From positions 29,861,501 to 29,925,500 of the forward strand of contig NC_068557.1 of the NCBI RefSeq assembly GCF_022201045.2: a DNA stretch of 64,000 nucleotides. Direction: 5' to 3'. Under the pieces are notes generated by a model that was not told the origin of the DNA, ran no database searches, and saw nothing but the letters and a program-made list of their open reading frames with translations. Positions 26,443-38,111 of this stretch are shown one piece after another. A program made the position numbers and the translations under genes. The DNA is from Citrus sinensis. Lineage: Eukaryota > Streptophyta > Magnoliopsida > Sapindales > Rutaceae. Each line of letters begins with the position of its first letter. The stretch's first letter is position 1.

Positions 26443-27190
26443 TTAACACAATCTCCTAACTTTATTCTGATGATTAAAATTCCCCATGTACTGAGAAAGA
26501 GAATCCAACAACTTAATCTCTAGTGCTTTAAATTCAGCAATTTGCATCTGCAGCTGCAGCCTCTCTCTCTTTAGACTCTCATTCTCCTCCATGAGTAACA
26601 AGTGATTATTATGTTCCTTCCCGGCAGCTGATGCAATACTCCCTTCATTAGAAGCTGCCTTCAAGTAAGCTGGAAACACGCTGGGATCACTTTTCTTTCT
26701 AACAATCTCCACTAACAAATGCCTGCAGCCCCTCCGAAACTTGTCGTGCCTAAATTCCCATTGCTTCGGTGATGTCTTCTTGAATCCCTGCTACAAATTA
26801 CATATTAATATTGTTGATAAAAAACAAAGCCAAGCCAAAATTGATGTAAACAAGGATATTATATATAAATATATGTATGTAGTATTTAAGGCTAACGCTG
26901 ACATAGGTATTAAGCTGGCGAATGAAGCTAGAGAAATTGTTGTGCTTGAAGTATTTAGGCAACATGAGCTCCGAGAACTCGGCCGGTGACCATACTACAA
27001 ACCCATTTCCTTGTGCGTTCCAGGAAACAATTTTCTTGTTGCCGTCATCATCGTCATCATCTCTTTCTTGTAACAAATCATACGTCTTGCACAAAAACGG
27101 AGCGGGACTCTTTGTTCTTGGAGACGACTGGCTTGTCGATGAATTCGTGCTCGTGCCTTCATTGTTGAGCTCTAGAAATTTCTTTGCCAT
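26443..27190 (-). CDS. Class B heat-stress transcription factor, short (HsfB5/B3-like)
   Basis: Heat-stress factors bind heat-shock elements in DNA; class B members lack the activation motif and often repress. Two exons on the minus strand, 27190-26903 and 26787-26443, join as QLNTY|GFKK, the intron position conserved in plant Hsf DNA-binding domains. Product 210 residues. Start: the first true ATG in frame is at 27190 (MAKKFLELN). The DNA-binding domain covers about residues 27-118 ([34 protein letters not shown]). A short heptad segment follows ([20 protein letters not shown]), without the insert of class A. The protein ends [10 protein letters not shown] with no KLFGV repressor motif, so HsfB5 is the likeliest subclass; B3 is the alternative. 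An acidic DDDDDD insert in the DNA-binding domain loop is unusual. Confidence 0.9.
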
Positions 27191-27241
27191 ATGCAAGAGG
27201 CAAGAGCTCTAAACTTTTCTTTGTTCCACAGCAGCCTTCTA

Positions 27242-27249
27242 CTTATAAT
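27242..27249 (-). promoter_or_regulatory. TATA-like box of the heat-stress factor gene
   Basis: The minus strand reads CATTATAAGTAG about 55 bp upstream of the ATG at 27190. The spacing allows a leader of about 25 bases. Confidence 0.45.
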
Positions 27250-27932
27250 GCTGGCTCTGGTAAGCTATAGCTGCTACTGGTAGCGCCGTGGAAGGTGGAC
27301 TGAAGTTTCTTGATTTTTTTTTACAATCAATTTGTTGTTATACTTTCGCGTCACCTTTTGAAATTTTTTCTTAGTGCACATGCAACTTTTAGGGCTAAAA
27401 TATTTATATATTCCTACAAAGGAAACAAGTAGATCCTGAATCGTTGAATCTGATATATAAAAAACTGTCGTATATAAGAGGATTTTTGAAAAAAGTGTTG
27501 GAAGTTTCACGACTCATTCATGTTCATTTAAGACCAATTACTTTATTGGGACAAGTATTCTCACCCCTTTTTTTAATTATTAGATTAATCATTAAAATTA
27601 AAATAAGTAGTCTTGAGTTTTACATTTTAATATTTAAAATTAAGCTAATTTTTTTCACTTAATTTATAATTAAATCAAAATTTTAATTAAATTTAAAAAA
27701 TAAAGAGAGACTATACTCTATCCAAAAAAAAAAAAAAAGAGAGAATTCTAATCCAATTCACTGATATATATAACATTATTAGAGAATTGATTTGATGGGC
27801 TCACCATCAAAAATTTCATTATATTATATGATACGTCTGTTTATTGAAACATAATCGTATAAGATATGTTCAATTCAATTGATTTTATTGAAGATCGTGC
27901 AAAAGCCACGGAAAATTGTATCCAATCTTTTG

Positions 27933-28480
27933 AGAAATTTACGAAAATAATCATAAAATTTTTGTTATTTTCACAATTAACCCTCTCAATTTTTTTCTAT
28001 TAACATTAGCCAAACACACGCTTTTTTCCCCAAATTACCCTTCTTTACAAACTAAAAGCAACTTTCTTTCTCCCATTTCGTCAAACCAAAGACAGCTTTC
28101 CACTCTTAAATCATCAACCAACAGCGACGACAAAATGCAACGATAAAAGTGAAATTCGATCATAATCTATCTGGATCCAACACTAATCGGCATCACATAG
28201 TGGTATGAGTTATTTTTTGAACTTGCTCGAGAGTTTCAGTGAACTGCCAGCCGTGGGTGAATCTAGCGACAGGTTGCCTGTCGCATGAAGCTTCACGCGA
28301 CAGGGAACATGTCGCAACAAGTTTTGGGAGAGATGGGTGAAAGAGAGTGTTGGGGGAGAGATGAGAGAGAGGGGTATTTTGGTCTCAAAGGTTCTTTTAT
28401 GGCTAATGTTGATAGAAATTTATTTGGGGGGTTAAGATGAAAAAAATTAAAATTTTTATAGCTATTGGTGTAAATTTCCC
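27933..28480. mobile_element. MULE-like non-autonomous element with about 80-bp terminal inverted repeats
   Basis: The left arm (27933-28015) and the inverted right arm (28398-28480) share GAAATTTAC, TCATAAAATTTTTGTT-like and TCTATTAACATTAGCC-type blocks over about 80 bp. A TCTTTTG direct repeat flanks both ends (27926-27932, 28481-28487). Long terminal inverted repeats point to a Mutator-type element. The interior (about 28050-28390) is more GC-rich and contains GCGACAGG/CCTGTCGC inverted motifs. No transposase frame. Confidence 0.6.
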
Positions 28481-28487
28481 TCTTTTG

Positions 28488-29794
28488 GATGCGCATTGAA
28501 TGTATGTGACCATCAGATGATTCATTAGTCATCCATGAGAACCATCACCCTTGTTCTGAATACTAAAAAGAGGCAAAGGAGAACGCCGATAATTCTGACC
28601 AAAATTTGAAAGACCGTGATAGATTTCTTCAAACGTGATGTAATGGGCAGGACTGTAGTAGACATTTTTTTCTTTTCTTTTCTTTTTCTTTTTTATATTA
28701 ATGTGATTTGATCATATTAAGCGTCCGCGATATAAAAATGTATGTTGTCGTCCAAAAGATCATTACTAAGGGTTTTGACAAAGTATACAAATATTATTTA
28801 ACTTCGATTAATATTTGCCCGCCCCCAATCTTACTTTTTTTTTTTTAATTTTCGAAAATAAAAAAAGAAAAAAGAACTTTGATTAAATATGCTCTAATCT
28901 CAAAACTATGGTAAGAAGCGAGAACTGCCTGGAATTGGTTGCTAGCCTCGCAAGCTTTTTGACCAATGTTAAAAGCCTGTTAGGTGTTTCCAATAGCATT
29001 TCAGCAACGTGCTTATGTTAATTATCAATCTGAACACTTTTTTTTTCCAGAAAGCATCCATAATCATGAGACATGAAGTGTACATTAATCTTCTTGTAGA
29101 ATTTACACGTTTTTGTTTTTCACCTAGATTAATAAAACCCAAAAATACAATTATTAATAATTCCTTAGAAAACGTAAAGAATTAGCATTAGTCTCCAATG
29201 GGAAACTACCATCAATCACGTTTGAAATCACCACAAAGGAAAATATCACCGTAGAAATGAATAAGAATGGTATAAAAAACAAAAATGGTTTCGAGAAGTT
29301 TTCTACAAGAAGAATTCTTGATGCTATCCAGTTATATTCAAGTGGCGGCTCTTTAAAGACTGCATGTCGTTTAATATTCAGTGAAAGGAACGTTCTGAGA
29401 TGGTATTTTTCATATGGGTGATGATATTTCCCTCCCTAATTATAGTTAATTCATTTCACTTTCAAGAAATATTTATATTAAGTTCATATTATCTTAATAA
29501 AATATAAATAAAAAAGAATTTTGGATATATAATTAAATAAAATTAAATACTGAAATAATTATTAAATATAAGAGCTCATATTTTTTAAGATAACTTATTT
29601 GTTTTATATTATTAAGATAAAACAGTCAAACAAAGCTTATTTTAAAATAACTTTAATGGTCAATGATACCTAAATGAAAAATATTATAGGAAGAATTTAA
29701 TATCAATTTTTTTATTGGTTTACATATTTTAAAAATAATGTGAACTCTTTACAATTATTTTTAAACATAATGTGAATTTATAATAATAATGAAG
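28488..29794. other. Intergenic, AT-rich, no feature seen
   Basis: Low-complexity A/T runs. I see no coding frame and no paired repeats. Confidence 0.5.
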
Positions 29795-29802
29795 GTTGAG
29801 AT

Positions 29803-30494
29803 TAGGGGTGGGCACGGGTCGAGTTGATATTCAACCCGACCCAACCCGCATGTAGAGCGGGTTGAAAATTTTCAACCCGACCCAACCCATTACATATCTC
29901 AACCCAACCCGCAAAACTGCAGGTTGGGTCGGATTGGGTTGGACTTTTAAAAAATTCACTTTTATAGTTTTAATTAAAAAGTGAACAAAAATAAATTAAT
30001 TAATTAAAAAACTAAAAAATACAAATATTAAAATCTTTAGAACAAATCCAACATTTCAAAAATTTTATATTTATATTTTTTAATTTTTATATGAAATATC
30101 AAAATTTATATAATAATTTGTACACACATACGGGTTGACCGGTTGAGTTATGTTGATTGGATTGGGCTTTTGAAAAAAAAAATATTATTATAGTCTAATT
30201 AATTAGTGAACAAAAATAAATTAATTAATTAGATAAACTAAAAAAATACAAATATTAAAATCCTTAGAACAAATTCAACATTTCAAAGTTTTCATATTTA
30301 TATAAAATATCAAAATTTCTATAATAATTTATATATAGATATACGGGCTGACGGGTTGAATTGGGTTAAAAAAATTTAACTCATCCCAACTTACAAATAG
30401 TGCGGGTTGAGAATTTAACAACCCAATCTAATCCGTAAAATATCACATGAGTTGGATCGGATTCACGGGTTAGGTGGATTGATGCCCACCCCTA
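29803..30494. mobile_element. hAT-type MITE, 692 bp, with 8-bp target duplication
   Basis: Ends TAGGGGTGGGCA and TGCCCACCCCTA are perfect inverted repeats. The flanks 29795-29802 and 30495-30502 are identical (GTTGAGAT), the 8-bp duplication expected of hAT elements. Subterminal GGGTTG/CAACCC repeats fill both ends. The AT-rich core holds two diverged copies of a segment of about 225 bp (near 29955 and 30180), each with GTGAACAAAAATAAATTAAT. No transposase; it would need a hAT element in trans. Confidence 0.9.
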
Positions 30495-30502
30495 GTTGAG
30501 AT

Positions 30503-31189
30503 ATCTCCACCTATCCACCCTTATCATATATTCATATCCTCTATTTTTTTATAATTTCAAAAAAATACGCATCCCTTTCCTCCTTTAGTTATTATTCGAC
30601 GCTTTGGAATTTGGGCTGGTAGAAAATAAAGAAAAACATAGAAATAAATTAATTGTTTGTTTATAAAATGAAAAAAAGAAAAAGAAAAGAAAAGTAAAGT
30701 GAAACATTTCCAACCAAGTCGTGTGGCGGTGGTACGGTGGACAAGGACTGGTGGGGACTGAGGGGTTGAGATTTGCTAATACTATTTTGTTAGTAAGAGC
30801 AGTGGGTTATTAGTTATATTGTGAAAATAATAAGTTGCGAAGAGAATCGGTTAATTATTAATAAATTTTAAAATTTGTTATATGTGTTTAATTAATTTTA
30901 TTATTAAATTATTTTTAGAATATAAATGATTAAAATAAACATAATTTTAAATAAAATTTACTTCAATATGCATGGAATCATGTATATTTAATATTTTAAT
31001 ATGTATACATAGCAATTGATGACTTAAAAATTTTATATCAAATATTCTCATTTTTCTCTTTCTTTAGCATTGCTCAGTTTTATTTTATTTTTGTATTCTA
31101 ACCCTTAAAACCTGAATTCGTATCTCTGCACCAATTTCTCCGCAATAACAGAAGAAAGGAACCTTTTCACTCTGCAGCAAGCTCAATGT
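30503..31189. other. Intergenic, AT-rich
   Basis: No gene or repeat seen. This is the upstream flank of the PPR pseudogene. Confidence 0.5.
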
Positions 31190-31696
31190 ACGTTCTTTAT
31201 TTGTTTCTCAAGCAATCAAAAGCCGTTTCTATTCCCCTGCAGCGTCAGCGCGAGTGACGCGAGCGTCTCTGTACAGAAGGTTTTACCACTGGGGTAGTAA
31301 TACTTGTTCTTGATCAATGGCTCAAAGGAGGCAACCCTGTGGACAGTGAACAGCTCCTACGTACTGTATAGGATTTGGTTTAAACATGCTCTTGAGGTTT
31401 GGTTATCATTTTGTGGAACGCTTTAAAATTTTGTATTTTTGTTTTACATCCTTTATATGGTTGTACTACTTTTTGCGTAATTAAAGCAAATGGGTTAGTC
31501 AAAATCGCCAACTTGATTCATTTGGAGGAGTTAATTGTGTTCTTTTATATTTGGTGCATAGTGCATTTTTGCGATTGTAAGCAATAAATAAATGTTTTTG
31601 TTTCCTTTTTGGGATGTAATTGTCCAGGCCTTTTGTTGTATTGAGGAATTTTACTTCTAATATACACGCCACGCGATGTGATGGCGCATGACCCTT

Positions 31697-31750
31697 TACT
31701 TAGTGCGTTTGGGGCAGCCGCTCGGTGCGCTGCCCCAAACGCACTAAGTA
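31697..31750. repeat. Perfect 22-bp-arm inverted repeat
   Basis: Arms 31697-31718 and 31729-31750 are exact reverse complements around a 10-base GC-rich spacer. The motif TAGTGCGTTTGGGGCAGC looks like a transposon terminus, so this may be two fused element ends. Confidence 0.9.
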
Positions 31751-31973
31751 TCTTCAATGATGCCAACTTTTCCTGTCAGTTTGTAATTTGTGCTTGCCCT
31801 GCCTTATCATTTGCTTCTTAGCTGTCTCGGTGGATGACCGACAAATTGTACATTCCTTCTCGTTTGAATTTAATCTTTGAAGTCCACGGCGTAGAACAAG
31901 CAGAGATTTATTTTGATAACATTTCAAAACTTTTAAGGAGTGGGAGCGTGGAATGTGAATTTCTCCCACTCTA

Positions 31974-32711
31974 GTGTTTATTTATCTTAAAAAAAGGGGA
32001 GTGGGATTCCCACTATGTGGGTCCCACTTAATTTTAGAGTGGGGAGTGGGGGGAGGTGGGAGTGGGAATCCACTCCCCCCTTTTCCCATTTTACCCTCAT
32101 AATTAAAATAAATAATATTATATTTAATAAAATAAATAATATCACATTTAATAAAATAAATAATATCATATTTATTAAAAATAATAATTATAACATATTT
32201 ATTTATTAAATTTAATAAAAATAAAATAAATAAATATTATATTTAAATTAATAATATTAAACATTAATTTTTATAAATATTAATTAATTATTTAATTAAT
32301 AATAATAAATATTTTATTCTAAAAAATTAATTTTGTACTATATTATCAATAATAATATTTCATTTGTGTTGCTAATATTAATAATTTTTATTCACATAAT
32401 TTAAATTTAAATTAATAAAAAATTATGATTTACATAATTAGGAATATTAGTAATTATTATTAATTTATAAATATAATAAAATATTTATTTTATTTTCCAA
32501 ATATATTTTTTATTTACAAATAATAATTCTTTACATAAGGATAAAATTGTAATTTAAAATAATTTATTCTCAATCCAAGACAAAGTAAACAAATAATTGG
32601 GATTCTGATTGACAATCCATACTTTCATTTAGTCTAAGTAAACACCCTACTCTCACTCCCACTCCACACTCCTAATCCAAGGATTCCCACTCCAATCCAA
32701 AAAATAAACGC
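31974..32711. mobile_element. MITE-like element between the two parts of the PPR pseudogene
   Basis: The left end GTGTTTATTTATCTT, then GGGGAGTGGGATTCC, resembles the inverted right end GCGTTTATTTTTTGG, then GGAGTGGGAATCC. The span is about 738 bp with an extremely AT-rich core. No target duplication is visible. It ends just before the PPR body resumes. Confidence 0.5.
32108..32179. repeat. Three copies of a 24-bp AT-rich tandem repeat
   Basis: Copies at 32108-32131, 32132-32155 and 32156-32179 share ATAAATAATAT-x-A-x-ATTTA. They lie in the core of the MITE-like element. Confidence 0.8.
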
Positions 32712-33779
32712 AGCATAAAAGTCCATGCTCCACTGCTATGCCCATGAAATGTCTTGTGGAGAAAGCAGAGATGGTCGTGCAGGAGATGAAGGACATGGGG
32801 TTTGCAAGGAGGACTATTTATTGCTATATTATGATGATTCTCAATTATCTTACGGGAAATCGTGAAAAAATAGATGCTCTGATGCTTGAAATGGAAGAAA
32901 AGAGCATCAATGGGGACCAATTTACTTTAGGCATCCGGCCCAGTGCATATGCTGCTGCTTCTGATATTCATGGAATGGATAAAATAATTAATATGACGGA
33001 GTCCAATCCTCAGATGGTGCTTGATTTCAATCTTCTTGCTGTTTTGCTGTACATGGGTACCTAAAAGTGGGCCGAGTAGACAAAGCAATGACAATGCTGA
33101 AAAAGTCGGAAGGACTGATAGCAACCAAGAGGAATAGCAGCAATGCATTTGAGCTGGTCCTCAAAACTTTATGCAGAAGCTGGCAAGAAAGATCAGTTGT
33201 ACCGCATCTGGAAGCATTATGGGCAAACGAGGAAAGTATTCAACAAAGGTTATATGACCATGATGGGCTTGCTTTTGAAGCTTGATGATGTCAAAGGTGC
33301 TGAGAAGACACTTAGAAATTGGACATCCAAGAATCTGCCTTATGATTTCGGGCTTCCCAGTTCATTGATTGATGCACATTGCAAAAATGGTCTTTTAGAA
33401 AAAGCTCAATCCCTTATAAATCATGCAGAAACAAAAAAAGGCGTAACTTAAGTTGATGCCTGGTATTGTTTGGCAAGAGGGTGTGTTGAGTATAATCAGA
33501 TCCCTAAGGCAGTGGAAGCAATGAAGAAGCAATCTCTGTTTGTTCACCTGGATGGACGCCCGGAAAGAAACTCTGGGTACCTGTGTGGAATATATGGAAG
33601 GAAGGGGAGACGTGGAAGGTGCTGGTAGGTTCTTAAAGTTATTGACGGATGAAGGTATTATTTCTGGGCTGCTCACGACAGATGATGAATTATATAAAGG
33701 GTGAGAAATGGAAAATCTTATAATTAATTGGAACTGACTACTTGAGTGGGGGATTGCCAAATTGTAGTGATTTGATTGC

Positions 33780-34430
33780 TTTGTTCTCTTATTAGCAATA
33801 AACCACTGCCCAAGAACCTTGTCAAGATCTGTTCAAGTTGCAATTAAACCAACACCAATCTGAAGCTTCAATGCCGATTCAAACCTTAGCTCTAGGTTAA
33901 TGGAGATTGAAAACAGAAGATTAACTTGAACTGGAATCAAACACACTCACACAAAGAACAGGATTTAATGTGGTTCGATTCTGCATAAATGCTCAATCTA
34001 CATCCACGGGAGAAGCCACAGAAAAAGCTTTATTGATGATTCAAGATGAATTTTACAGAGCTAATACAGAGGAGATTACAAGAAACAAGAAGACTCTTTC
34101 TCGCTTTCTTAGATCTCTCTGGAAAACTCTCAAAATCCCATGCAATTTGCTTCAACGATCAGCCTCTTTATAGCCCTGATATTGAAACCCAGATTGCACA
34201 GATTTTTGACGCGCGCATAACAGCTTCATAACAGATTTGATTCCCTTCTCACATGCAATCTCACGTGCTGCACTAAAGCTTGCGCAAAACAGCTGAAAGC
34301 AATGCCGTTTTTCCTTAAGCTTGGTGAAAGGAGTAACACGCGTGCAGCACGTGAACTCACTTACTCAAAACACAGCCGTTTTAGGGCTTCAAGTTTTGGA
34401 GTCATTGCACTCTAGTCCACACAAATGGGT
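33780..34430. mobile_element. Probable LTR-type retroelement fossil (solo-LTR or TRIM-like), old
   Basis: Contains the ATGTGGTTCGATTC ... CTACATCCACGGG motif pair often seen in LTRs of plant Copia and TRIM elements, near 33968-34010. A TATA-like CTCTTTATAG is near 34165. There is no internal coding region and the ends are not defined. It appears as an old, isolated fragment. Confidence 0.35.
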
Positions 34431-35049
34431 AAAGTGGAAATGCAAGGGATCCAAAAGCCAGGATAGGGCGAATGACAATTTGATAAATTGAGAAACCTAT
34501 AGTCTCATTCATAGAGTAGTTTTACAATAAGGAAATTATTTATTTTAATATAAAAATAAACAAGTGAGAAAAAAATACAGATAATTATTTACTATAAGAT
34601 AAAATTACATTGTATTAGAGTGTGCATTGTTTTATCTTTTAACTTGTTATTTATTTTATTAAAGTAAGGGATTCTCTTATTTTTAAATTACACCTTATTC
34701 ATATACTTACCTTTGTTGTGTATGGTATATAGTGGCATAGAATTTATTTTTTTTCCCGCAAAATTAATTCCAAATTTAGTTTTTATGGATGCTCAATTGC
34801 AAGAGAGAAGTTCAATTCTATGATATTCCCTCATTACTCCTCACCTACCCATCATTCATTTACTTTATGTGTTATCCTAATTTTCCAATGTACAAACAAA
34901 GCGGTACCATTTACATTTAAAAAAATGTGCAAAAGCCCCCATTACAACTTATTTCTTGTTCTTTTATTTTTTTCTAATTATCCCTTCAACTCACGGGGGT
35001 GTGCTTGGCAGTTTGAATTTAGAAAATTTGAGGTGCTAATTAGTAACTA
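34431..35049. other. Intergenic, AT-rich
   Basis: No gene, no repeat pair. Low-complexity sequence only. Confidence 0.5.
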
Positions 35050-36180
35050 CGGAAAAGCCGAAAGCAGCAAACCTTCTTTCTGAGGAAAGAAAATCAAAAG
35101 CCTTGCGATTATTAACCATTTTACCGACTTGTATGCAATTGAGAATCTAATTTCTTATTATGTGATAATGAAAAAGGAAAAATCTTTACTAATTAACAAT
35201 CTCAATAAGATTCCTTTGTAATTATGATGCATTTACTAATTAATAATCTCAATAAGAAATGAGTATCAAAATAAATTATTTATTTTACTATTGATATTTT
35301 TATTTTATCTTGAAATTAGAATGAATTGTCATAAGTTATTAAAATACCCTTTTATAATTGTTATACTTAGTATTTTTTGTATTTGGCATAACATTATATT
35401 TCCCTTTTATTATTATAACAACAATAAATAATGAATGACCTATTTGCAAATATTACACCTACTTTTAGGTGTTTTCATAAATTTCGTAGGAACCACAATG
35501 CAAAAATGACAGAACTTAATTAAGGGCATTCTGGAAATTATAAAAATTTAACGGGGACAAAATGGATAGTTCTGGGATGGCGTCTCATTTCCACCCCCAA
35601 GAATTAAACTCCCATTCACTAGTCCCATATTACCATGGGTTCCACTTAAGTAATTTTCACTTCCACCTTTATTTTAAATAAAGTAAATACCGTCAACAAT
35701 TATAATTTTGAATTTGGATTTTTCAATCTGTAAAGTAAATGCAGCGTTACAGAATCCATTTGCCAATTTTAAATTGAGCTTGACTTACACCACACAACTA
35801 TAACCAAATATATGATTGAGAATCTGATATTTGGATTCTGTAATAATAAAGAAATCTTCTCATTTTAGCAATGTTTTAAAACGTAATCTCAAACAGATCT
35901 GCTATGGCAATGTTTTAAAACGTAATCTCAAACAAATCTGCTATTGTATAACAACCCAATAACTGGAGTATCCCCATTTGAACATATATAAACCAAACAG
36001 CAATGCAGAAACTACACTTTTTATATACAGCGTTCAGAATTTCTTTCTCCAACCCGGCCAGCATGTGTTCATCAAGTTGCATTCCACCGCTCAATGTGAG
36101 GGGGATAACAAGAAGATCGTTGTTCTTGGCAATTCAAAGAGGTGGAAACGCCCCTGTCCAGGCATTCGAGCCCTTGTATA
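35050..36180 (+). repeat. Decayed gene-start segment, copy A
   Basis: Shares ordered blocks with 37700-38110. These are GAAAGAAAATCAAAAGCCTTG-like sequence near 35085, a TCTTCTCATTTTAGCAA block at about 35855-35871, and an exact GTTGTTCTTGGCAATTCAAAG near 36118. A TATATAAA box lies at about 35984. The aligned ATG (about 36092) is followed by a stop, so no protein is expected. A 39-bp internal tandem repeat (35868-35945) is present here only. Confidence 0.45.
35868..35945. repeat. 39-bp tandem duplication
   Basis: Copies 35868-35906 and 35907-35945 share GCAATGTTTTAAAACGTAAT. They differ by only two bases. Confidence 0.9.
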
Positions 36181-36199
36181 ACTCTAGTAAATCCTGAAG

Positions 36200-37075
36200 A
36201 AAGTCATTTGGGCTAGTCGAATTGATTCGAGTGAAAATGAAATGAAATAATCGTAGCCTATATGACTTGGCGGAATCCCTGGATAGCTTGGCTTACAGTG
36301 GAGAAGTGTTACAAGTGAATGTGTGCATTACATTATTCACTTTGTGCTTGGTTGATGAGTCATGTACAAGTCCTCCGCAAAGCGTGGGCTGGTTTTCATT
36401 TAAACCTTCTTCTTCCATGGAGCTGTGATCGTCAAGTGGGGTTTGATCTGACATCAACTTCTGGAGTTTGTTATGTTAAATGAGCTACCTGTTGAATTTT
36501 TATTTAAAAAAAAAAAAAAACAAAGGAGTTACCTAATGTACAAGGATTATGATCTTTTCCTGATATGAGTTTTTTCTATGTAGAAATTCACGTGTCAATG
36601 ATAGTTAAAAGGAAAATTGTAAATGCTACCATATCTTTAAAAAAAAAAAAAAAAAAACATTTTGCTTTGCAATTGTTATCTCTATGATACAAAAATAATC
36701 TTGGAAAGTAGGGGGTTAAAAAATTAATTTTAGTTTTTCCCACTCCATTATCTTTTACCATATTAAATAAAAAACACATTTATACTCTCTAATTAATTAA
36801 TTGTGAACAAGACATGAATCATAGAGAATTAATTAATAAGCCATTTATAATTTACTTTTATAGTATTTGTTAGGTGCCCATGATAGGCTGATTACATCCA
36901 ACGTTAGGGATAAGTTTAACATTATATAACTTATCTAGGATTCATATAATATAAACTTAGTGTTTTATTTTTTAATCCTAATGACATAAGATCTAGTTTA
37001 TTCAAATAATTTTGAGAATTTTATTTGAATTAGACTATATTTATTGTACTATATAAACACTACATGGGTGACTGA
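36200..37075. other. Intergenic, no gene seen
   Basis: AT-rich with poly-A runs at 36509 and 36640. From about 36850 onward the sequence has an LTR- or promoter-like look (CTATATAAAC near 37050), but the ends are not definable. Confidence 0.45.
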
Positions 37076-37165
37076 AAATATTTTAAGTAATAATCAAAGT
37101 AATACTAAAAGGAGAGTGAGAAATATTTTAAGTAATAATCAAAGTAATACTAAAAGGAGAGTGAG
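37076..37165. repeat. 45-bp perfect tandem duplication
   Basis: Copies 37076-37120 and 37121-37165 are identical as read (AAATATTTTAAGTAATAATC start). Likely recent slippage or unequal exchange. Confidence 0.95.
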
Positions 37166-37699
37166 AGAGAGGGAAAAATAAAACAGGGGTTTTTACTTCG
37201 TGAGGGAATTTTCCAATTTTGTGATCGTCCTTCAATCATCAGAAACATAATTCCATTATGATCCAATCGTGAAGTTTCATAGCATTTCGTTCTTAGAGAT
37301 TGAAAGGGATCTATTCTTTATTCCTATAAATTCATGATGATTTGGTTCCCGCATCAACCAACAAAGTATGACCTTAGGTAATAAAACAAAACTGCATGAT
37401 TGGTTTAGAAAATCAACAGTATTGATTTGAATTGTTTAGAGAAATTAGGGGTCCCCGACTTGGTGCCTCTACCCCATTGTCTAGGCAGTGCTAGATAACC
37501 CCGAAGTTAATAAAAACTAAAAAAAAAAATCTAATAATTTAACAGTGCACGTGTTATGGGTGTAGTCATAGCCAATTATTATATTTTATTTTACAAAATT
37601 AAGATATAAATGTGTATTTCAATTGATGTGATAAATGACTATCAAAATTAAGTTTGGAAGTTATTTACACCATTTGCTTTTTAGGCAGTATAAGGGCTA

Positions 37700-38110
37700 A
37701 TCAATGAAAACCAAAAGCATCAGATTTTCTTTGCTTCTGAAGGAAGTAAAATCAAAATCCTTGAACAAATTTTAACTATTTTACAGCCAATTAACGAAAC
37801 ATTCTAAAATAATAACAAAAAAAAAAAGTCTTCTTATTTTAGCAAATTTTATTCATGTAATCTCTTGAAATCTTCAATTATGGCAAGCCGATAAATACGT
37901 ACAGCACTACTCATCTATATCACGCCTCCTCAGCTTTGTCACCATATTTTCCACGGGGAAAAAAAAAAAAAATCAACCTTGAGTTGAGTAGCACTTAGAA
38001 ATTCTTTGTGAAACATTCAGCAGCTAAAAGTGCAATGAGCAGAACCAGGTCGTTGTTCTTGGCAATTCAAAGTAAGACCGAAAGATGAAGGGAGGCCGGA
38101 TGCACAATAG
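37700..38110 (+). repeat. Decayed gene-start segment, copy B
   Basis: Second member of the pair with 35050-36180. Here the aligned ATG (about 38035) opens MSRTRSLFLAIQ and reaches a GTAAGA donor-like site right after the shared GGCAATTCAAA block. It could be a first exon. No later exons are found. The product family is not recognised. Confidence 0.4.
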
Positions 38111-38111
38111 G

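Larger units (their letters stand above)
31190..33760 (+). pseudogene. Broken PPR gene of the At1g02370/At4g21705 type
   Basis: The first-exon remnant at 31190-31371 begins MYVLYLFLKQSKAV. Across shifting frames it contains SLYRRFYHWG and LVLDQWLKGGNPVD, the start typical of this PPR subfamily. The PPR body resumes at about 32716-33690 in several frames: KAEMVVQEMKDMGFARR and DALMLEMEEKSINGDQFT (32738-33061), LKVGRVDKAMTMLKKSEG (33064-33117), then KVFNKGYMTMMGLLLKLDD and AHCKNGLLEKAQSLINHA (to 33451), and further fragments beyond an in-frame stop. The frame changes near 33061 and 33140-33160. The junction between exon 1 and the body is replaced by 1.3 kb containing a MITE-like element. Clearly dead. 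It is the same subfamily as the intact gene at 22846-25172, but its LKVGRVDKA-type body suggests a different parent member. Confidence 0.85.

Noticed and set aside
35581-35760. MITE-like fragment with GTAAATGCAGCG end
   Set aside because: No matching opposite end could be found.
36850-37390. LTR-like fossil or promoter with CTATATAAAC
   Set aside because: The composition and TATA placement are suggestive, but I could not define ends, target duplication or primer-binding site.
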